NCBI GenBank assembly: GCA_903850505.1 | Contig: CAINLT010000196.1 | Span: 1 to 57,432 of the forward strand | Direction of reading: 5' to 3' | Length of the DNA stretch: 57,432 nucleotides | Origin: an uncultured Myxococcales bacterium | GTDB taxonomy: Bacteria > Myxococcota_A > UBA9042 | Part shown: one piece after another, positions 56,001 to 57,432 of the stretch | How the letters are laid out: the number at the start of each line of letters is the position of its first letter | Numbering within the stretch: position 1 is the stretch's first letter | The notes under the pieces: generated by a model | What the model was told of the DNA's origin: nothing | Databases searched by the model: none | Seen by the model: the letters and a program-made list of their open reading frames with translations, nothing else | Program-made: the position numbers and the translations under genes

Positions 56001-56722
56001 AGCGATGCCGGGTCGATCAGCAACTCCCGCACGGGCGGCAGGATCACGTCCAGCAGGCTGTGACCGGTCGCCGCCTGCGTCTCGGGATCAAAAAACCGGA
56101 TGGCGGCCACGTCGTCGCGGGTCACGTCGATGCGCGTCGGCTCCAAATAGAGCGGACTCCAGACGTCGATGCCGTCGCCCCGCAGCGTGAACGTGCCTTG
56201 GTCCTCACAAACCGGGACTTGCTCATAGCCGCCCGCGAGCAGCTGCTCGACCAGCTCCACGGTGTCCAGATTGGCGCCGACCGACGCCATCGCCGTCGCG
56301 CGATCAAACTGCGCCGATGACAGCGTGCGGTGCAGCAGCGCTTCCGCGGTGACAACGACCGCCGCGACGCCAATGCCCAGGTTCAGCCGGTAGCCCGCGG
56401 CCAAGCGCCCCTGGACGTTCTGCCGCAGCGGCGAGACGTCGTGGTACGGGGAAACATCGTTGGCCTCGTAGCCCAGCACCGGCGCGAGGCCCGGCCACAG
56501 CTCACCCTCAAAAGCGCCCAGACCTTCGGCGATCTGTGCCATGCGCTGCACCGTCGGCACGACGATCAGCAGCGGCCGCTCCACGCGTGCGCGGATGACC
56601 GCCAGCAGCAACGGCACCACGCCCGCTTCCGCCGTCGCGAGCACCTGCAGCGGCGCGCGATGTTCCAGCGAGAGGATGAGCCCCTCGAAGTCAAAGCGGC
56701 GCGGCTGGTGCAAAATGGCCAT
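53060..56722 (-). CDS. mfd: Transcription-repair coupling factor Mfd
   Basis: [87 protein letters not shown]. An alternative upstream start exists at 56785. Confidence 0.96.
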   Translation of the reverse strand: [1220 protein letters not shown]

Positions 56723-56872
56723 CGGGTCGCGCAGCTTAGGCGTTGCCCGTCCGATGGGCAACGCCCGAGGCGGTATCTGCGGCAAACCGTGGACATTGCG
56801 GCCGCGGCGCGCCGACCCAATCCACTGGTTCCCTTGACCGCGGCGGCCAGCAACCGCAGAGTGAGGCGCGGA

Positions 56873-57432
56873 ATGCCCGGTTCAGCCGAGGTGTTGCACG
56901 GATGGGAGCGCAGGCACTTGGACGGACGGAACGACAATCGGCTCGCCAGTTTGGTCGCGATCGCGTGCGTACTCGTGTGCCTGAGCGCGTGCGATCCGGT
57001 CTATCCGGACCTGCCGAGCGCATCGGACGCCAGCGATTCCGACAGCGACGCCGGCCACCTCCAGCCGAACGGCGGCACGATCTACGGCGACGACAAGACC
57101 TGCGGCAACACCTGCACCGCGCCGGCCCATGCCGACCCGACCTGCGCCGAGGGAACCTGCGGCTACGCGTGCAGCGGCGACTTCCTCGACTGCAATGGCA
57201 AGCCCACCGACGGCTGCGAAATCAGCGTCAAGAGCGATCCCGCCCACTGCGGCAGCTGCGCCAATGGCTGCGGCATGATCAACAACGGCACGCCGATCTG
57301 CGTCAATTTCCTATGCCGCGCCTCGTGCGACGCGGGCTGGGGCAGCTGCCAGAACAACCCGGCGCAATGCGAAACGCACACCGACATCGATCCCTACCAC
57401 TGCGGCGACTGCACGACGCAGTGCACCGGCAA
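56873..57432 (+). CDS. Cys-rich lipoprotein, N-terminal part only (runs off window end)
   Basis: Frame open to window end and so absent from the ORF track. Lipobox LASLVAIACVLVCLSACDPV, then DGCEISVKSDPAHCGSCANGCGMINNGTPICVNFLCRASCDAGWGSC. Confidence 0.75.
   Translation, partial: MPGSAEVLHGWERRHLDGRNDNRLASLVAIACVLVCLSACDPVYPDLPSASDASDSDSDAGHLQPNGGTIYGDDKTCGNTCTAPAHADPTCAEGTCGYACSGDFLDCNGKPTDGCEISVKSDPAHCGSCANGCGMINNGTPICVNFLCRASCDAGWGSCQNNPAQCETHTDIDPYHCGDCTTQCTG

Noticed and set aside
53339-56320. 993-aa plus-strand ORF
   Set aside because: Antisense to mfd; Arg/His/Gln-rich shadow translation.

Overview
High-GC, gene-dense chromosomal window. The style resembles Myxococcota or another deltaproteobacterial-type lineage (inference from a MYXO-CTERM-like tail, AgmX/PglI-like proteins, MopE-type motifs and many lipoproteins). 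About 40 protein-coding genes and one tRNA-Gly(GCC) are supported. Housekeeping genes: nusB, ribH, coaE, grpE, ruvX/yqgF, glutaredoxin, aspartate kinase, tmk, mfd, an MgtA-like P-type ATPase and SurA/PpiC foldases. Between them lie lipoproteins and very large Cys/Asp-rich repeat proteins. Two of these run off the window edges and are absent from the ORF track: <1..7285 (-) and 56873..>57432 (+). Main candidates for follow-up: (1) a NACHT-type NTPase with an apparent export/lipoprotein signal, directly downstream of two periplasmic parvulin foldases; (2) a SUEL/Gal-lectin-like domain inside a giant MopE-repeat lipoprotein; (3) an in-frame amber codon at a conserved Lys position in one of two tandem AgmX/PglI-like paralogs, with the downstream reading frame conserved; (4) a matrixin-like protein whose zinc motif reads HQxxHxxGxxH, with the catalytic Glu replaced by Gln; (5) a GGDEF protein with an intact I-site but an altered substrate pocket. 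No CRISPR array, transposase, integrase or phage gene was seen. Family calls come from motif recognition by eye; no database search was run.
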